Source: Burkholderia sp. Bp9142 (lineage in GTDB: Bacteria > Pseudomonadota > Gammaproteobacteria > Burkholderiales > Burkholderiaceae). From it: a stretch of 64,000 bases of DNA. Below, piece by piece: positions 27,080 to 35,551 of the stretch (its first letter is position 1; each line of letters opens with the position of its first letter). The translations under genes and the position numbers were made by a program. Under the pieces are notes generated by a model that searched no databases, was not told where the DNA came from, and was given only the letters and a program-made list of their open reading frames with translations. Location of the stretch: contig NZ_QTPP01000012.1 of assembly GCF_003853415.1 (NCBI RefSeq), positions 124,001 to 188,000 on the forward strand, given 5' to 3'.

Positions 27080-27464
27080 ATTCTGGGTTGTCATCGGCTG
27101 CCTGCTACTTGGCTACTGGATAGTGTCGAAGCTCATCGAAAAGGGCAAGGCGGCCGAACACGCCTCGCGCACTGGCCCGGCGGGCTCCAGCCAGAGTGAA
27201 CAATCGACGATGGGCGCGGACGCCGAGTCTGCGGAAAACCAGTCTTCCGCAAGGCGGGAAGCGAACTGGTATGAGGTTCTCGAGGTCAGGCCTGACGCTA
27301 GCTCCATCGAAATCAAGGCGGCGTATCGCCGACTGATGGCGCAATATCATCCCGACAAGGTTTCGTCGCTCGGCAAGGAATTGCGAGAGCTTGCCGAGGC
27401 GAAGTCGAAGGAGCTCACGCAGGCCTATCGGCGTGCGATGAATTCGCGTGGGGAGTCGCTTTAA
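27069..27464 (+). CDS. Membrane-anchored J-domain (DnaJ-like) co-chaperone
   Basis: 131 residues: an N-terminal TM segment (VVIGCLLLGYWIVSKLI), a polar linker, then a J domain from about residue 62 (NWYEVLEVRPDASSIEIKAAYRRLMAQYHPDKVSS) with the essential HPD. J domains recruit DnaK/Hsp70 and stimulate its ATPase. Anchoring one to the membrane next to two membrane proteins suggests that Hsp70 is brought to a specific membrane client. It overlaps the preceding gene. Confidence 0.88.
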   Translation: MATRFWVVIGCLLLGYWIVSKLIEKGKAAEHASRTGPAGSSQSEQSTMGADAESAENQSSARREANWYEVLEVRPDASSIEIKAAYRRLMAQYHPDKVSSLGKELRELAEAKSKELTQAYRRAMNSRGESL

Positions 27465-27569
27465 TCCTTAACGGCTCAAGGGTAGTCGTTGACCAATGAG
27501 TTGCTGACTCAAGAACGGCGTGGCCGGTCCGACTTACTCCCTAGGATAAGCATCCTCGCGCGAGTCCTG

Positions 27570-27869
27570 TCACCCGCCGAACGGGAACAACAGTGGTTGA
27601 CCTTTTTCGCGCATTGCCTCGTGAAGGCACCGCCAGACTGCGAACTCGACGTTGTGAAACTGCGTCATCGAAAGCTTTCTGAAAAAGGCGGGGTCACCCT
27701 CGTAAACTGTAAAGCGCAACTTGGCGTTCGGTCCGCCTCGGTAGCCGACTGACACTTGCTCGCCTTGAACCGTAACCGTGAATCGGTAGTCGTCGTCGAC
27801 GCGGTAAAGGGAAACCTCGGTGTTGCCGGTGCGGTACGTCACGATGGCGGTGGGAATGGAGGATTGCAT
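27570..27869 (-). CDS. Hypothetical protein
   Basis: 99 residues from ATG 27869, which follows AAGGAATCCGC; the overlapping ATG 27890 (ATGA with the upstream stop) would give 106. Beta-rich sequence (TAIVTYRTGNTEVSLYRVDDDYRFTV ... EQVSVGYRGG) ending in a helical stretch (FFRKLSMTQFHNVEFAVW). No family recognised. Second gene of a two-gene unit. Confidence 0.65.
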   Translation of the reverse strand: MQSSIPTAIVTYRTGNTEVSLYRVDDDYRFTVTVQGEQVSVGYRGGPNAKLRFTVYEGDPAFFRKLSMTQFHNVEFAVWRCLHEAMREKGQPLLFPFGG

Positions 27870-27886
27870 TGCGGATTCCTTGAACA

Positions 27887-28255
27887 TCATTGGTGTTGGT
27901 CAAGCTGCGAGAAGAACCATCCGTAGTCCTGGGTGGAGACCAGTTCCCGGCATTTCGCTTCGCCCAACAGCCGCATGACGGCCGCGAGGGCATAGAAGGG
28001 CAGATAGGTCCGGTTGGCGAGCAGCGCCGCACATTCGGTTTCCATGCCGGCGAGGCTGTCGCGGGACTCGACGAGCATGCGAACGGCGAGAGCGACTTCA
28101 TCGTCGAGCTCATCGCACGGTTCGCAGAATTCGAGATTGGATTTGCTCACGACATATCCATGCGTTTTACAGACGGCGAGATAGTCTTTGATAAACAGCA
28201 CGGCGGGTGAGGGCGTGACCTTCAGAAAAGTTGATGGACTGGTTGTGGCGGTCAT
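27887..28255 (-). CDS. Hypothetical protein
   Basis: 122 residues, mostly helical. It contains three cysteines (CKTHGYVV..., FCEPCDEL) that might bind metal only weakly, and an acidic segment. First gene of a unit with 27570-27869, the start and stop overlapping. ATG 28255 is the first start; an RBS-like AGGACG precedes it. No family recognised. Confidence 0.65.
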   Translation of the reverse strand: MTATTSPSTFLKVTPSPAVLFIKDYLAVCKTHGYVVSKSNLEFCEPCDELDDEVALAVRMLVESRDSLAGMETECAALLANRTYLPFYALAAVMRLLGEAKCRELVSTQDYGWFFSQLDQHQ

Positions 28256-28574
28256 GGTGACGTTCGTCCTTGCTCGATAGAAGTACTACCGTGTAGCAAT
28301 GACGTGGCACGCATGCGGGATGCAGGAATGCGTAGAACGGTGGAGCAGCGCGCGGACCCAGAAAAGCGCCCGGAGTCTGGTCGCTGGAACGTTGCCAGGT
28401 TCCGACGACCTGACAACGTTGAGCCATGCGCGGATGGAGTGCGCGACGAAGCAGTACTCTGGCGTGCGCCTTTGCTTTGAGGCGGATTCGGCGGCTCCCA
28501 AGGGGCGATATCGTTCATTGCTCCGGGGTACGTGCCGTAGAATTAGTGCCAACGCGTTTCGTGAATCAGAATCC
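28256..28574. other. Divergent intergenic region
   Basis: About 320 bases between divergent genes, presumably holding both promoters. An in-frame extension of the HNH gene through it (to 28299) reads as low-quality protein and was not accepted. Confidence 0.5.
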
Positions 28575-29576
28575 ATGGACGACACGAAGATTGCGCTGGG
28601 CTTTTACGCGGAAAATTACCAGGTGCTGGGCCAGTGGCAGCTCAAGCCTGGCAAACGCATTTTCCTCGGGGAGCGGGACCCGCGCGTTTGCAGGTTCTGC
28701 GGCAAATCAAGACCGGAGGCCACGTTCAGTCTCAAGGCGCATGCAATTCCTGAACTGCTCGGAAACAAGAGTCTTTTCTCTCTGTACGAGTGCGACGAAT
28801 GCAATACTTTTTTCGGTTCCGGCATCGAGAACGATTTCGGTAACTGGTCAAAGCCGATGCGCTCGTTGCAACGCATCCGGGGCAAGGGTGGCGTACCGAC
28901 GTTGAAGAGCGACGTCGACGGCTGGCGTATCGAGTGGGACAGCAACCGCCGGTTCAATGTCAATCACGCACGAGGCGATGCGGTGTTTACCGTCAACGAG
29001 AAGGAGAAGCGCGTTACCTTTCTGCTGAAACGCGACCCTCACGTCCCGATAGCCGTGCTCAAGGCGTTTGTGAAAATGGGACTTTCGGTAATGCCCGAGA
29101 CTGAACTGCCAAATTTCGCAAGGGCGTTGCAGTGGATTCGCAATCCTGAGCACCGGAGAGAGTTTGACCTGCTCGCGCCGGTTCATCGGAGTTTTATTCC
29201 GGGGCCATCGTCTCCAGACTTCATCTCGCTCGCACTACTGAAGCGCAGTGGCAGCGACGCAACCCTGCCTTACGTATTTCTCCTTCTGTCGGCGGCGAAC
29301 GAAATGTTCCAGGTCATGCTGCCGTCGCCGGAGCGCGACCCGGTGCCAGGTGGCCCTACGCGGTCGATGCCGCCGTTTCCTGCGGTGCGGACGCCATATG
29401 GCCGGACGGGACACTACCCGCTCGACCTGAGTGGAACAGAGGTTGTTGTGAACGACAGCGTCTCGGTTGACATGTCATTTGAACAGGTCATCGCGACTCA
29501 GTTGCCGGGGACCGCTGAGGCATCACGAGAGACTGGACCGGACGGCAAGGTCGTCGACGGGCCCGCTAACCGCTGA
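28575..29576 (+). CDS. HNH-type endonuclease-like protein
   Basis: 333 residues from ATG 28575. The N-terminal third holds CRFCGKSRPEATFSLKAHAIPELLGN followed by LYECDECNTFFG: two CxxC pairs flanking an AH-x-IP segment, the arrangement of zinc-stabilised HNH nuclease domains. The rest (DVDGWRIEWDSNRRFNVNHARGD ... LKAFVKMGLSVMPETEL) is not recognised. A stand-alone HNH protein on an island may be a homing-type, restriction or defence nuclease. No methylase is adjacent. Confidence 0.7.
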   Translation: MDDTKIALGFYAENYQVLGQWQLKPGKRIFLGERDPRVCRFCGKSRPEATFSLKAHAIPELLGNKSLFSLYECDECNTFFGSGIENDFGNWSKPMRSLQRIRGKGGVPTLKSDVDGWRIEWDSNRRFNVNHARGDAVFTVNEKEKRVTFLLKRDPHVPIAVLKAFVKMGLSVMPETELPNFARALQWIRNPEHRREFDLLAPVHRSFIPGPSSPDFISLALLKRSGSDATLPYVFLLLSAANEMFQVMLPSPERDPVPGGPTRSMPPFPAVRTPYGRTGHYPLDLSGTEVVVNDSVSVDMSFEQVIATQLPGTAEASRETGPDGKVVDGPANR

Positions 29577-29643
29577 GCGCCCATTCGTAATTCCGTGGCA
29601 TCTGCAACACATTCGCCAGCGCAACGCTGCTGGGAGACGGAAC

Positions 29644-29929
29644 GTGAAGGTACGGGAACTGATTGCGCAACTGCGAGACGCTGACCCGGATGCGGAGGTG
29701 CGATTCATGGCAGTCGGCGCCGATGAGACCGAGAGCGATTCTGGGCGACGAAGTCGAATTCCAACGCGAACTCTGGACGTTCGAGACAGGCAAAGGCTAT
29801 TCCGTCTGGTATCCCGGCGAGCCGGAACAACGTGAAGAGGACTATGAGAACGTGGAATACCGGCGACTTCCGGTCGTCCTGCTCAAGCCCTGGATACCGC
29901 CGGAGTGGCGAGCCAAAGTGAAGTCTTGA
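29644..29929 (+). pseudogene. Small hypothetical gene with a frameshift
   Basis: The N-terminal half reads in one frame from GTG 29644 (VKVRELIAQLRDADPDAEVRF, then MAVGADETESD). The second half reads in the next frame (ILGDEVEFQRELWTFETGKG, then YSVWYPGEPEQRE) and ends at 29929. The switch falls near 29738-29745. Both halves have sound coding character and together give ~95 residues, so a single-base indel (natural or sequencing) is likely. The opening resembles small ICE/phage proteins beginning KVxELIxxLxxxDPDAEV. Confidence 0.6.
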
Positions 29930-30233
29930 TGCCCGCCAGGCGGGCGGATTGCCAGGCCGCTGCTGCGCAGCGAAGCGTCTTGCTGGTTGGGGGCGTTCAC
30001 AGTTTTCCCCAGCAGAACCCGGGTGGGCGGAGCCCATCCCCTGGCCAACACCGGTTTTCTCTCGCGAGACTCTATCCTAAAGCCTTTCAATGGGAAGGCT
30101 CTACAGCAGGATGTGCAGCCCAGACTGTACCCGGGGGATAGAGGGACTTCTCCCTGTGAACTTCCCCCTGCCGAGGCGTCACGCCCACGGAAGGCGCCAA
30201 GGCTGATGGTTGTCGCGGGCGCGCTATGCGACC

Positions 30234-30403
30234 GCCTTTTAATTTTTTCGACGACCTTTTTAATTCTTTTAAGTAATCCCGCTCCGCCTTATCCGACAAG
30301 GGCTCCCGAGCGCCGATTCCGGCCAAAAGCGCGTCACATTCGGGTCAAAAGCGCGCTGGATTCGGTTCAAAGGCGCAAATTTTCCGGTCAAAGGCGCGTT
30401 GAA
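30234..30403. repeat. oriV: Replication origin candidate: four 22-bp iterons plus AT-rich segment
   Basis: Four direct repeats begin at 30316, 30338, 30360 and 30382, a perfect 22-base period (two helical turns). Their shared core is TTCSGGTCAAARGCGC with minor variation. An AT-rich stretch (30234-30284, runs of T and TTTTAATTC) lies just beside them. The array sits ~70 bases beyond the 3' end of the TrfA-like rep gene. Evenly phased iterons plus an AT-rich unwinding region beside a rep gene are the hallmark of an iteron-controlled plasmid origin. Confidence 0.78.
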
Positions 30404-30474
30404 CAGTTCTCTCGCTTACGCCAACAACGGAAACGGCCACTCGAAAGTGACCGTTCTTTTTAATGTCGCCGCTG

Positions 30475-31509
30475 TTACTTGCTGGACCTCAGTAGACCTA
30501 GACGTTTGACCGCGACCATCTCAGCGCTAGATGTTCCCGCGACCTTTTTGGTGATTTCCCATTCCAGTAGAAAGCCGACCCGGACCAACTGCGCGAGTGC
30601 AGTGGCCGTCTTATCCTTGAACGCGTACCTGTCCTTCGAGCGGTCGTTGCAAAGCTCCTTCAGCATGACCAGCGGTATCGGATTCGGAGTCTGATGTGTA
30701 GAGTAGAAGAGCATCAGCCATCGCGCGAGGTCGCTACGACGTTCGAGTCTCTTTTCGTACTCGCGGTTGAGACGAGTGAAGTGATTGTCGCCGTACAGTT
30801 TGCGCACTCCGTCATTGAATTCCACGCGATAGCTGCCATCGTCGAGCACGTCGACGCTGGTCAGCAGTTCCGGTATGACAAGCTTGCCGAGGCGTGGCAC
30901 TTCGATGGTGACGTGCGCCTCCCGCAGACGTTCCAGACACGCACGTAGCTTCTTGCGTGCTTCAGTGTTGCGGCTCCAACCAAGATTTACCAGGAACTGG
31001 TTCGGCGTCGCAATGGCTGCACCCGGAGTGCTGCGCTCAAAATGCAGCGCTTCAAAAAACACCTGGCGGTCGTCCTGCCGCAACTCGGGACCGTGATAAG
31101 TAATTGTGCCGCTCTTTGACGCATAGACTTTGAAAACGGTGTCCGGCGTGTGCTCGCGGGGGGTGTTCGGGTCGGCGACGCCGAAGAGGCCGCATCTGAC
31201 GAACTCGTGAGGGACAACGACAGTGGTGTTCGGGTGGTCCGGCGTCAACGGTTCGAGCGCACCGTTCGCCGTCGACTCCGCCTGGTCTGCCGCTGGCGCC
31301 GTTTTCATTCTCGCGGCTCGTTCCTCGTGAGACTCGAACCAGTCCGGTGGCTGAGGAGGTTCTTCGAGCGACGTCACCCAGGAGGCGATGGCAGCGCTCT
31401 TCGCTCGCCCCGTTGCGATGGTCGCGGCCTCTCGAGGCTCGACGCCTCTTGCAACCTGTTCGCGATAGTAGGTTTTCCGATAGGCCTTTTCCAGTGAACT
31501 GAGTAGCAT
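30475..31509 (-). CDS. TrfA-like plasmid replication initiator
   Basis: 344 residues from ATG 31509 (after GAAGGAACCGCTC). N-terminal third: LLSSLEKAYRKTYYREQVARG and a Pro-rich linker. Core: SGTITYHGPELRQDDRQVFFEAL, then IATPNQFLVNLGWSRNTEARKKLRACLERLREAHVTIE and VEFNDGVRKLYGD, matching the two winged-helix units of TrfA-family Rep proteins (the RxDDRxVF segment is characteristic). C-terminus: SDLARWLMLFYSTHQ ... LVRVGFLLEWEITKKV. It should bind the iterons at 30316-30403 and start replication. A second TTG/ATG choice at 31524 overlaps the upstream small ORF. No partition genes are seen. Confidence 0.75.
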   Translation of the reverse strand: MLLSSLEKAYRKTYYREQVARGVEPREAATIATGRAKSAAIASWVTSLEEPPQPPDWFESHEERAARMKTAPAADQAESTANGALEPLTPDHPNTTVVVPHEFVRCGLFGVADPNTPREHTPDTVFKVYASKSGTITYHGPELRQDDRQVFFEALHFERSTPGAAIATPNQFLVNLGWSRNTEARKKLRACLERLREAHVTIEVPRLGKLVIPELLTSVDVLDDGSYRVEFNDGVRKLYGDNHFTRLNREYEKRLERRSDLARWLMLFYSTHQTPNPIPLVMLKELCNDRSKDRYAFKDKTATALAQLVRVGFLLEWEITKKVAGTSSAEMVAVKRLGLLRSSK

Positions 31510-31520
31510 GAGCGGTTCCT

Positions 31521-31670
31521 TCAAATGGCGCGAAGCACTGGTCGGTTGCGCAGGGCGAGCGGCGGGTTAGGCCCGCTGGGCTCGGCAACCATGGCGTGCG
31601 CGATTGTTGCCGACTCGTCGCATCTAATTGTGCGGAATGTGGGGTGCGGGCTAATACTGTCAACGTTCAT
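31521..31670 (-). CDS. Small 49-residue ORF upstream of rep, possible translational coupler
   Basis: ATG 31670 lies after ACCGGAGAACGACA, a very good RBS. The ORF (MNVDSISPHPTFRTIRCDES...) ends at 31521, so its stop overlaps the rep gene's RBS region. Leader peptides in this position often couple Rep translation in iteron or antisense-controlled plasmids. A small hairpin (GGGGC/GCCCC near 31692-31708) precedes it. No family recognised. Confidence 0.5.
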   Translation of the reverse strand: MNVDSISPHPTFRTIRCDESATIAHAMVAEPSGPNPPLALRNRPVLRAI

Positions 31671-31712
31671 TGTCGTTCTCCGGTAAAGGTCTGGGGCCGT
31701 TCTCAGCCCCAC

Positions 31713-32174
31713 GTGAGTGAGTAGTTACCGGAGGCATTCGAGTTGATGCAGAAATGCGTAGAGTCGCGACAGCATCAAGCGTCGGTTCTCAGGCGCCGAC
31801 TTTGCGCGGTATGTCCGCTTCCGACTTATTTGTCTGGAAACGAGTCTTTGCTGGCCACTGGAAAGGATTAGTCTTCTTTAGTCGAGCATCCCGTGGGCGG
31901 CGGGTCCGATACCTCAACACGTAGTTCCCAGGCGAAATCGTTGCATTCGCATTGTTTGCTGTTTGCGCGCACGTTCGCGCGAGAGCGTGCTGCGTCCATT
32001 GAAGGCTCCTACAATTTGTTAGGTAGGAGCCTCCGCTTCCCGCTCTCCGTCGCGACAACCCTGCGCTGTCTTACGCGTGCCACGGACAGCGCTATGACGT
32101 CCCGCGACCCAAGCCGCTGCGCCGACTTTTTCTCAAGAAATTGCTCATAATGCCGTTACGTTTGGGGTGAACAT
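31713..32174. other. Intergenic region upstream of the rep unit
   Basis: About 460 bases between divergent units without a supportable gene. It should hold the rep promoter and that of the 32187 gene. It contains a TCTTCTTTAG element that recurs near 36212 upstream of another island gene. Confidence 0.45.
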
Positions 32175-32186
32175 GTGGAGGTGGCA

Positions 32187-32744
32187 GTGGGAAAGGTGGT
32201 GAATCTGGCGGAGCACCGAAAATTTGTGCAAAAGGACGACCCCGGCGCTTCTTTCATAGAGCGACTGCCGGAGGCGATACAAAAGAGCATGGCCAAGACT
32301 CGCCTGCGCATGCTTCGCGCAGCCGAAGAATACGAGCACCTGCAACGTCTGGCGCCGTCTTTCAAGCCGTCGACCGTTCCCGCTCTCGACAACCCGGCTC
32401 TCGTTCCTCTTCTGAACCTTCGGTTCAACAACGCGAAGCTACGCGACCTGTTCTCTCCGCTGCGCGGCAGCCTTTATTCCGCAGAATACGAGGCACTGCA
32501 CAGGCGTTTCGGACTGTACCTTCACACGTCTTCAATGTCCGACCCATCAGAGCACTTTCAGCTTTGGGTACTCGTCGGAGAGAACTTGCTCGGCACGGAC
32601 AAAATCCGGGCTGCCTACGACAAGGTCAGCGTGAACTGGGTTGACGCTGTGGTGAGCGCATCTACGGAGCTCGAGTTCGACAAGAAGAAGGCCACTGGGG
32701 CAGCTCTCCTGCTAATACCGCGCAAGCGTGGGACAAGACGTTAG
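32187..32744 (+). CDS. Hypothetical protein with N-terminal KVVNLAEHRKF motif
   Basis: 185 residues from GTG 32187, five bases after GGAGG (in-frame GTGs at 32175 and 32181 are alternatives). It begins VGKVVNLAEHRKFV, a hydrophobic strand plus basic patch seen at the start of several island proteins here. The body is helical and charged (SMAKTRLRMLRAAEEYEHLQRL ... FSPLRGSLYSAEYEALHRRFG). No family recognised. First of three same-direction genes. Confidence 0.65.
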   Translation: MGKVVNLAEHRKFVQKDDPGASFIERLPEAIQKSMAKTRLRMLRAAEEYEHLQRLAPSFKPSTVPALDNPALVPLLNLRFNNAKLRDLFSPLRGSLYSAEYEALHRRFGLYLHTSSMSDPSEHFQLWVLVGENLLGTDKIRAAYDKVSVNWVDAVVSASTELEFDKKKATGAALLLIPRKRGTRR

Positions 32745-32914
32745 GAGGATGTGTTCTTGCTCGTTGCCGTTCCAACTGGTCAGCGAACCCGGCGCAACGG
32801 TTGGAATCGGGAACGATGGGTACCGCCGGGTCCTATGCGAAGAGCTATCGGACCTTGTATAGTCGCTCGGCCAGATGGCCCATGAGAAACGGAGTGAGAA
32901 GAGAGAGCACAAGG

Positions 32915-33964
32915 GTGAGCGATAACAAGGTGGTGAATTTCGCATCGTTCAAGATGGACGCCGAGCTGGCGGAGGCCAAGCGCGAGTCAGAGGAGCACTG
33001 GGACCGTCCTCTGGAATGGGCATATCCGGAGTTTCAACCTGGTCCGCACTACCAGGCGTTGTGCTTCAAATTTCACCTGCGCGTCATCGAAGGCCAAGGG
33101 CATGTTTGGCTGGAGTATCCCGAGGAGCATCAGAAGGCACTGGGCTTCTTCGAGCTGTTCGGCCTCGACTACAACGAGTACGCGAGCTTGCCGGACCGTG
33201 GCGCGTTCGACATTCTCCGAACGTTGTACTTTGATACAGCACTGCACGCCATTCTGTACCTGGAAAATCCAGCGCGATTTTGCGTTGCGACGGCACACCT
33301 GCCTGCCGCCTACTGTAGGTGGGTAAAGGCGGTCGCGCTGAAGCAGGAGCTTGTCGTCCGCCGCCTGGCAAAGGAAGGGCTGGCGGCTCTCCTGGACTCT
33401 GTAGCTGCGCACGCCGCACAGTTCGAGGGAGTGCCGATGCCTGAGCACCCCGCTGAGCAGGTCACCCGGCTGAACGACCTACGTCGGCCACGGCTCGCCA
33501 GTGATGCTCTCTGGTGGGCAAAGACTGTTCGTGACTGGGGCCTCGAGGCTCGAATTCCGCATCTCGTCCGGAGCTTCATCTACAACTGGACCTTCCCGAC
33601 GTTCGAGTGCGACGAGAATGGGCGATGTTACATCGCCGACGCGGACCTGCACGACCAGTTCTCCGGCGTCTTGCGAGCGTTCGGTTACGAATATCGGGAC
33701 TTGGCGCACGACCGCGCTATGCTGGAACAACTCTCAGAGACGGTGGTCGGGTCATTAGGCCAGATGGTTCCTGAGAAGCGCGGTCCGAAGGACCGTTTCA
33801 GTGATTGTTCACCAGTCCTTCAGCGCTGGATTCGCGCGTGCTGCGCCGGACGCCGCGAGACCATGCTGAAGCTGCGCGACCAGGTCTGGCCGGAGCTCCT
33901 GGGCTGGGCAAAGAGGAATCCGCCTCGTAAGGGCAAAGTCACGGCCTGGGGCCGATTGGACTGA
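32915..33964 (+). CDS. Hypothetical protein, paralogue of the next gene
   Basis: 349 residues from GTG 32915 (VSDNKVVNFASFKMDAEL), chosen because the N-terminal motif matches its neighbours and GAGAGAGCACAAGG precedes it. Two segments are repeated in the downstream gene: GFFELFGLDYNEYASLPD (compare AFFAAFGFKYDDYAHSAF) and FGYEYRDLAHDRAMLEQLSE, then VVGSLGQM ... CCAGRRETMLKLRDQVWPEL, LGWAKRNP. Mostly helical and acidic. It ends 7 bases before the next start. No family recognised. Confidence 0.75.
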   Translation: MSDNKVVNFASFKMDAELAEAKRESEEHWDRPLEWAYPEFQPGPHYQALCFKFHLRVIEGQGHVWLEYPEEHQKALGFFELFGLDYNEYASLPDRGAFDILRTLYFDTALHAILYLENPARFCVATAHLPAAYCRWVKAVALKQELVVRRLAKEGLAALLDSVAAHAAQFEGVPMPEHPAEQVTRLNDLRRPRLASDALWWAKTVRDWGLEARIPHLVRSFIYNWTFPTFECDENGRCYIADADLHDQFSGVLRAFGYEYRDLAHDRAMLEQLSETVVGSLGQMVPEKRGPKDRFSDCSPVLQRWIRACCAGRRETMLKLRDQVWPELLGWAKRNPPRKGKVTAWGRLD

Positions 33965-33971
33965 GAACACC

Positions 33972-34919
33972 ATGAGCAACGTCATTGAATTCAAGAAGAA
34001 GCCGGACGATGCGCCCGCGCAGCCGGTTCAAATTGGGCCGGAGCATTACACGCCGGAGCACTATCGTCTGTCCGACCTGGTTCGCTACGAGTATTCCCCG
34101 GAAACCTGGGCCGATAGGGACGGGTATGCCTATCAAAACACTCTCGAGCAGCATGCCCATCTCGTCGCGTTTTTCGCTGCGTTCGGCTTCAAGTACGACG
34201 ACTACGCGCATAGTGCCTTTGTGGCCTGGCGGACACTCCAGGAAGAGTTTGTGTCGCATGTACACATGCGCCTCGAGCACGCGGGCACGTGGGACGCGGT
34301 ACGTAACAAGCTGGATAGCGAGCTAGCAGCGTATGTGGAGGCCGTGGCGCTTCAGGATAAGGACGCCATCCAACGATACCGAAACGTCGCACAAAAGACG
34401 CTCGAGAAAGCCAGGAGTGAGCATGAGGAGGCGGTGAACAAGGTTCAGCGTACGGATGTCCAGCTTCCGGCGGAGGCGACGATGCTCGAGCGTGGTATTA
34501 ACAACTTCCGCTGGGACTCGCCGTTTTTGTACTCGTTTCCGCCTTTCGAGAAGACGAGTTCCGGCGAGTACCGGCACGGAGCGCATGACGTATTCGTGAC
34601 CTACGCGTACGTATGCGGCTGGTCTTACGCCGACATTTCGCGTGACAAACTCCGCCTTGAGGAGGTGTCAAACATTTGCATCGGTACTCTCGGTTACTAT
34701 TTCTATCAGATGATGGTGACCGGCGGAGGTCGTTGGAACAAGGCTCTCGCCGTCAAGACGTTCCCAGGCTGCTCCGACAAGCTGTTGAGCTACCTGTCTG
34801 CGTGCTATGGTCGTCGCGTAGAGTCTGCCAGAAAACTCCGCGATGCCGCTTGGCCAGAGTTGCAGGATTGGGCTCGACGCCACCCCTTCGACCGCTCCCT
34901 GTTCGGCCGTCGCGGGTAA
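33972..34919 (+). CDS. Hypothetical protein, paralogue of the preceding gene
   Basis: 315 residues. It starts MSNVIEFKKKPDD, the same N-terminal strand-plus-basic motif. Shared with 32915-33964 are the AFFAAFGFKYDDYAHSAF segment and the C-terminal block CGWSYADISRDKLRLEEVSN ... CYGRRVESARKLRDAAWPEL, QDWARRHPF. A central coiled coil (AQKTLEKARSEHEEAVNKVQ) is unique to this copy. A rho-independent terminator follows directly. Divergence between the two copies suggests old duplication and distinct roles. No family recognised. Confidence 0.75.
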   Translation: MSNVIEFKKKPDDAPAQPVQIGPEHYTPEHYRLSDLVRYEYSPETWADRDGYAYQNTLEQHAHLVAFFAAFGFKYDDYAHSAFVAWRTLQEEFVSHVHMRLEHAGTWDAVRNKLDSELAAYVEAVALQDKDAIQRYRNVAQKTLEKARSEHEEAVNKVQRTDVQLPAEATMLERGINNFRWDSPFLYSFPPFEKTSSGEYRHGAHDVFVTYAYVCGWSYADISRDKLRLEEVSNICIGTLGYYFYQMMVTGGGRWNKALAVKTFPGCSDKLLSYLSACYGRRVESARKLRDAAWPELQDWARRHPFDRSLFGRRG

Positions 34920-34925
34920 ATGAAG

Positions 34926-34949
34926 AGCCCCTCGAGTGAGGGGCTTTTG
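34926..34949 (+). terminator. Rho-independent terminator ending the 32.2-34.9 kb unit
   Basis: Arms AGCCCCTC/GAGGGGCT around GAGT, then TTTTG, six bases after the stop of the upstream gene. Confidence 0.88.
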
Positions 34950-35116
34950 TTCCAAATGCGGCTCTTCATGTTTTACAGGCCCGTCGTAATCGATTCTGAT
35001 GTCGCCGTCCGGTACCGTGGTGCGTGCCCGATACGTCTTTGTCCGTGCACAAACGAAAAGAGAATCAGATTTCGCTTCCGTCTGAGAAAGAAGTCTGGGT
35101 CCAACTCGACGCGCTT

Positions 35117-35320
35117 TCAGTGAAGTGAAGATGTATCGAGTAGGTCACTCAGGTCTTCTTCAAGTGCAATCCAGTAAAGTTCTTTGTTCGGCATGGCCTC
35201 CCGACGCTCGGCCAATTTATCTGCGGCAAGTTTTTTCATTACAGCGCGTGAAATCGTGAAGGTCGGCGCATCCGGTGCGAAAAGCCTCGTCAAAGCTTGC
35301 TGCTCGATATTGGTGTACAT
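35117..35320 (-). CDS. Small hypothetical protein
   Basis: 67 residues (MYTNIEQQALTRLFAPDAPTF...), start preceded by GCAGGAGACCAAACCC, a strong RBS. Helical and charged (SRAVMKKLAADKLAERREAM), possibly DNA- or protein-binding. No family recognised. Confidence 0.6.
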   Translation of the reverse strand: MYTNIEQQALTRLFAPDAPTFTISRAVMKKLAADKLAERREAMPNKELYWIALEEDLSDLLDTSSLH

Positions 35321-35551
35321 GGGTTTGGTCTCCTGCTTTGGAAAGTATGAACTTGCTCATGCACCGCAGTTGAGATGCGTTGCGCTCGACGGCTTTCTAG
35401 ACGAGCTCGCGCATAGCGTCTTCGCTGAGGTTCGCCGGCTATTCCCTGGATTTGCTGTTCGTACGTTTGGCGCTGCCCGCGCGGCTTCGTCGGTTCGGAT
35501 TCGTTGGCGTGAAAGACCTCGTTGCCGGCATTTTCGAGTCAAGAAAGGGTT

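Noticed and set aside
30316..30403. CRISPR array
   Set aside because: Repeats of 22 bp are contiguous with no spacers and only four copies; phasing and context fit plasmid iterons.
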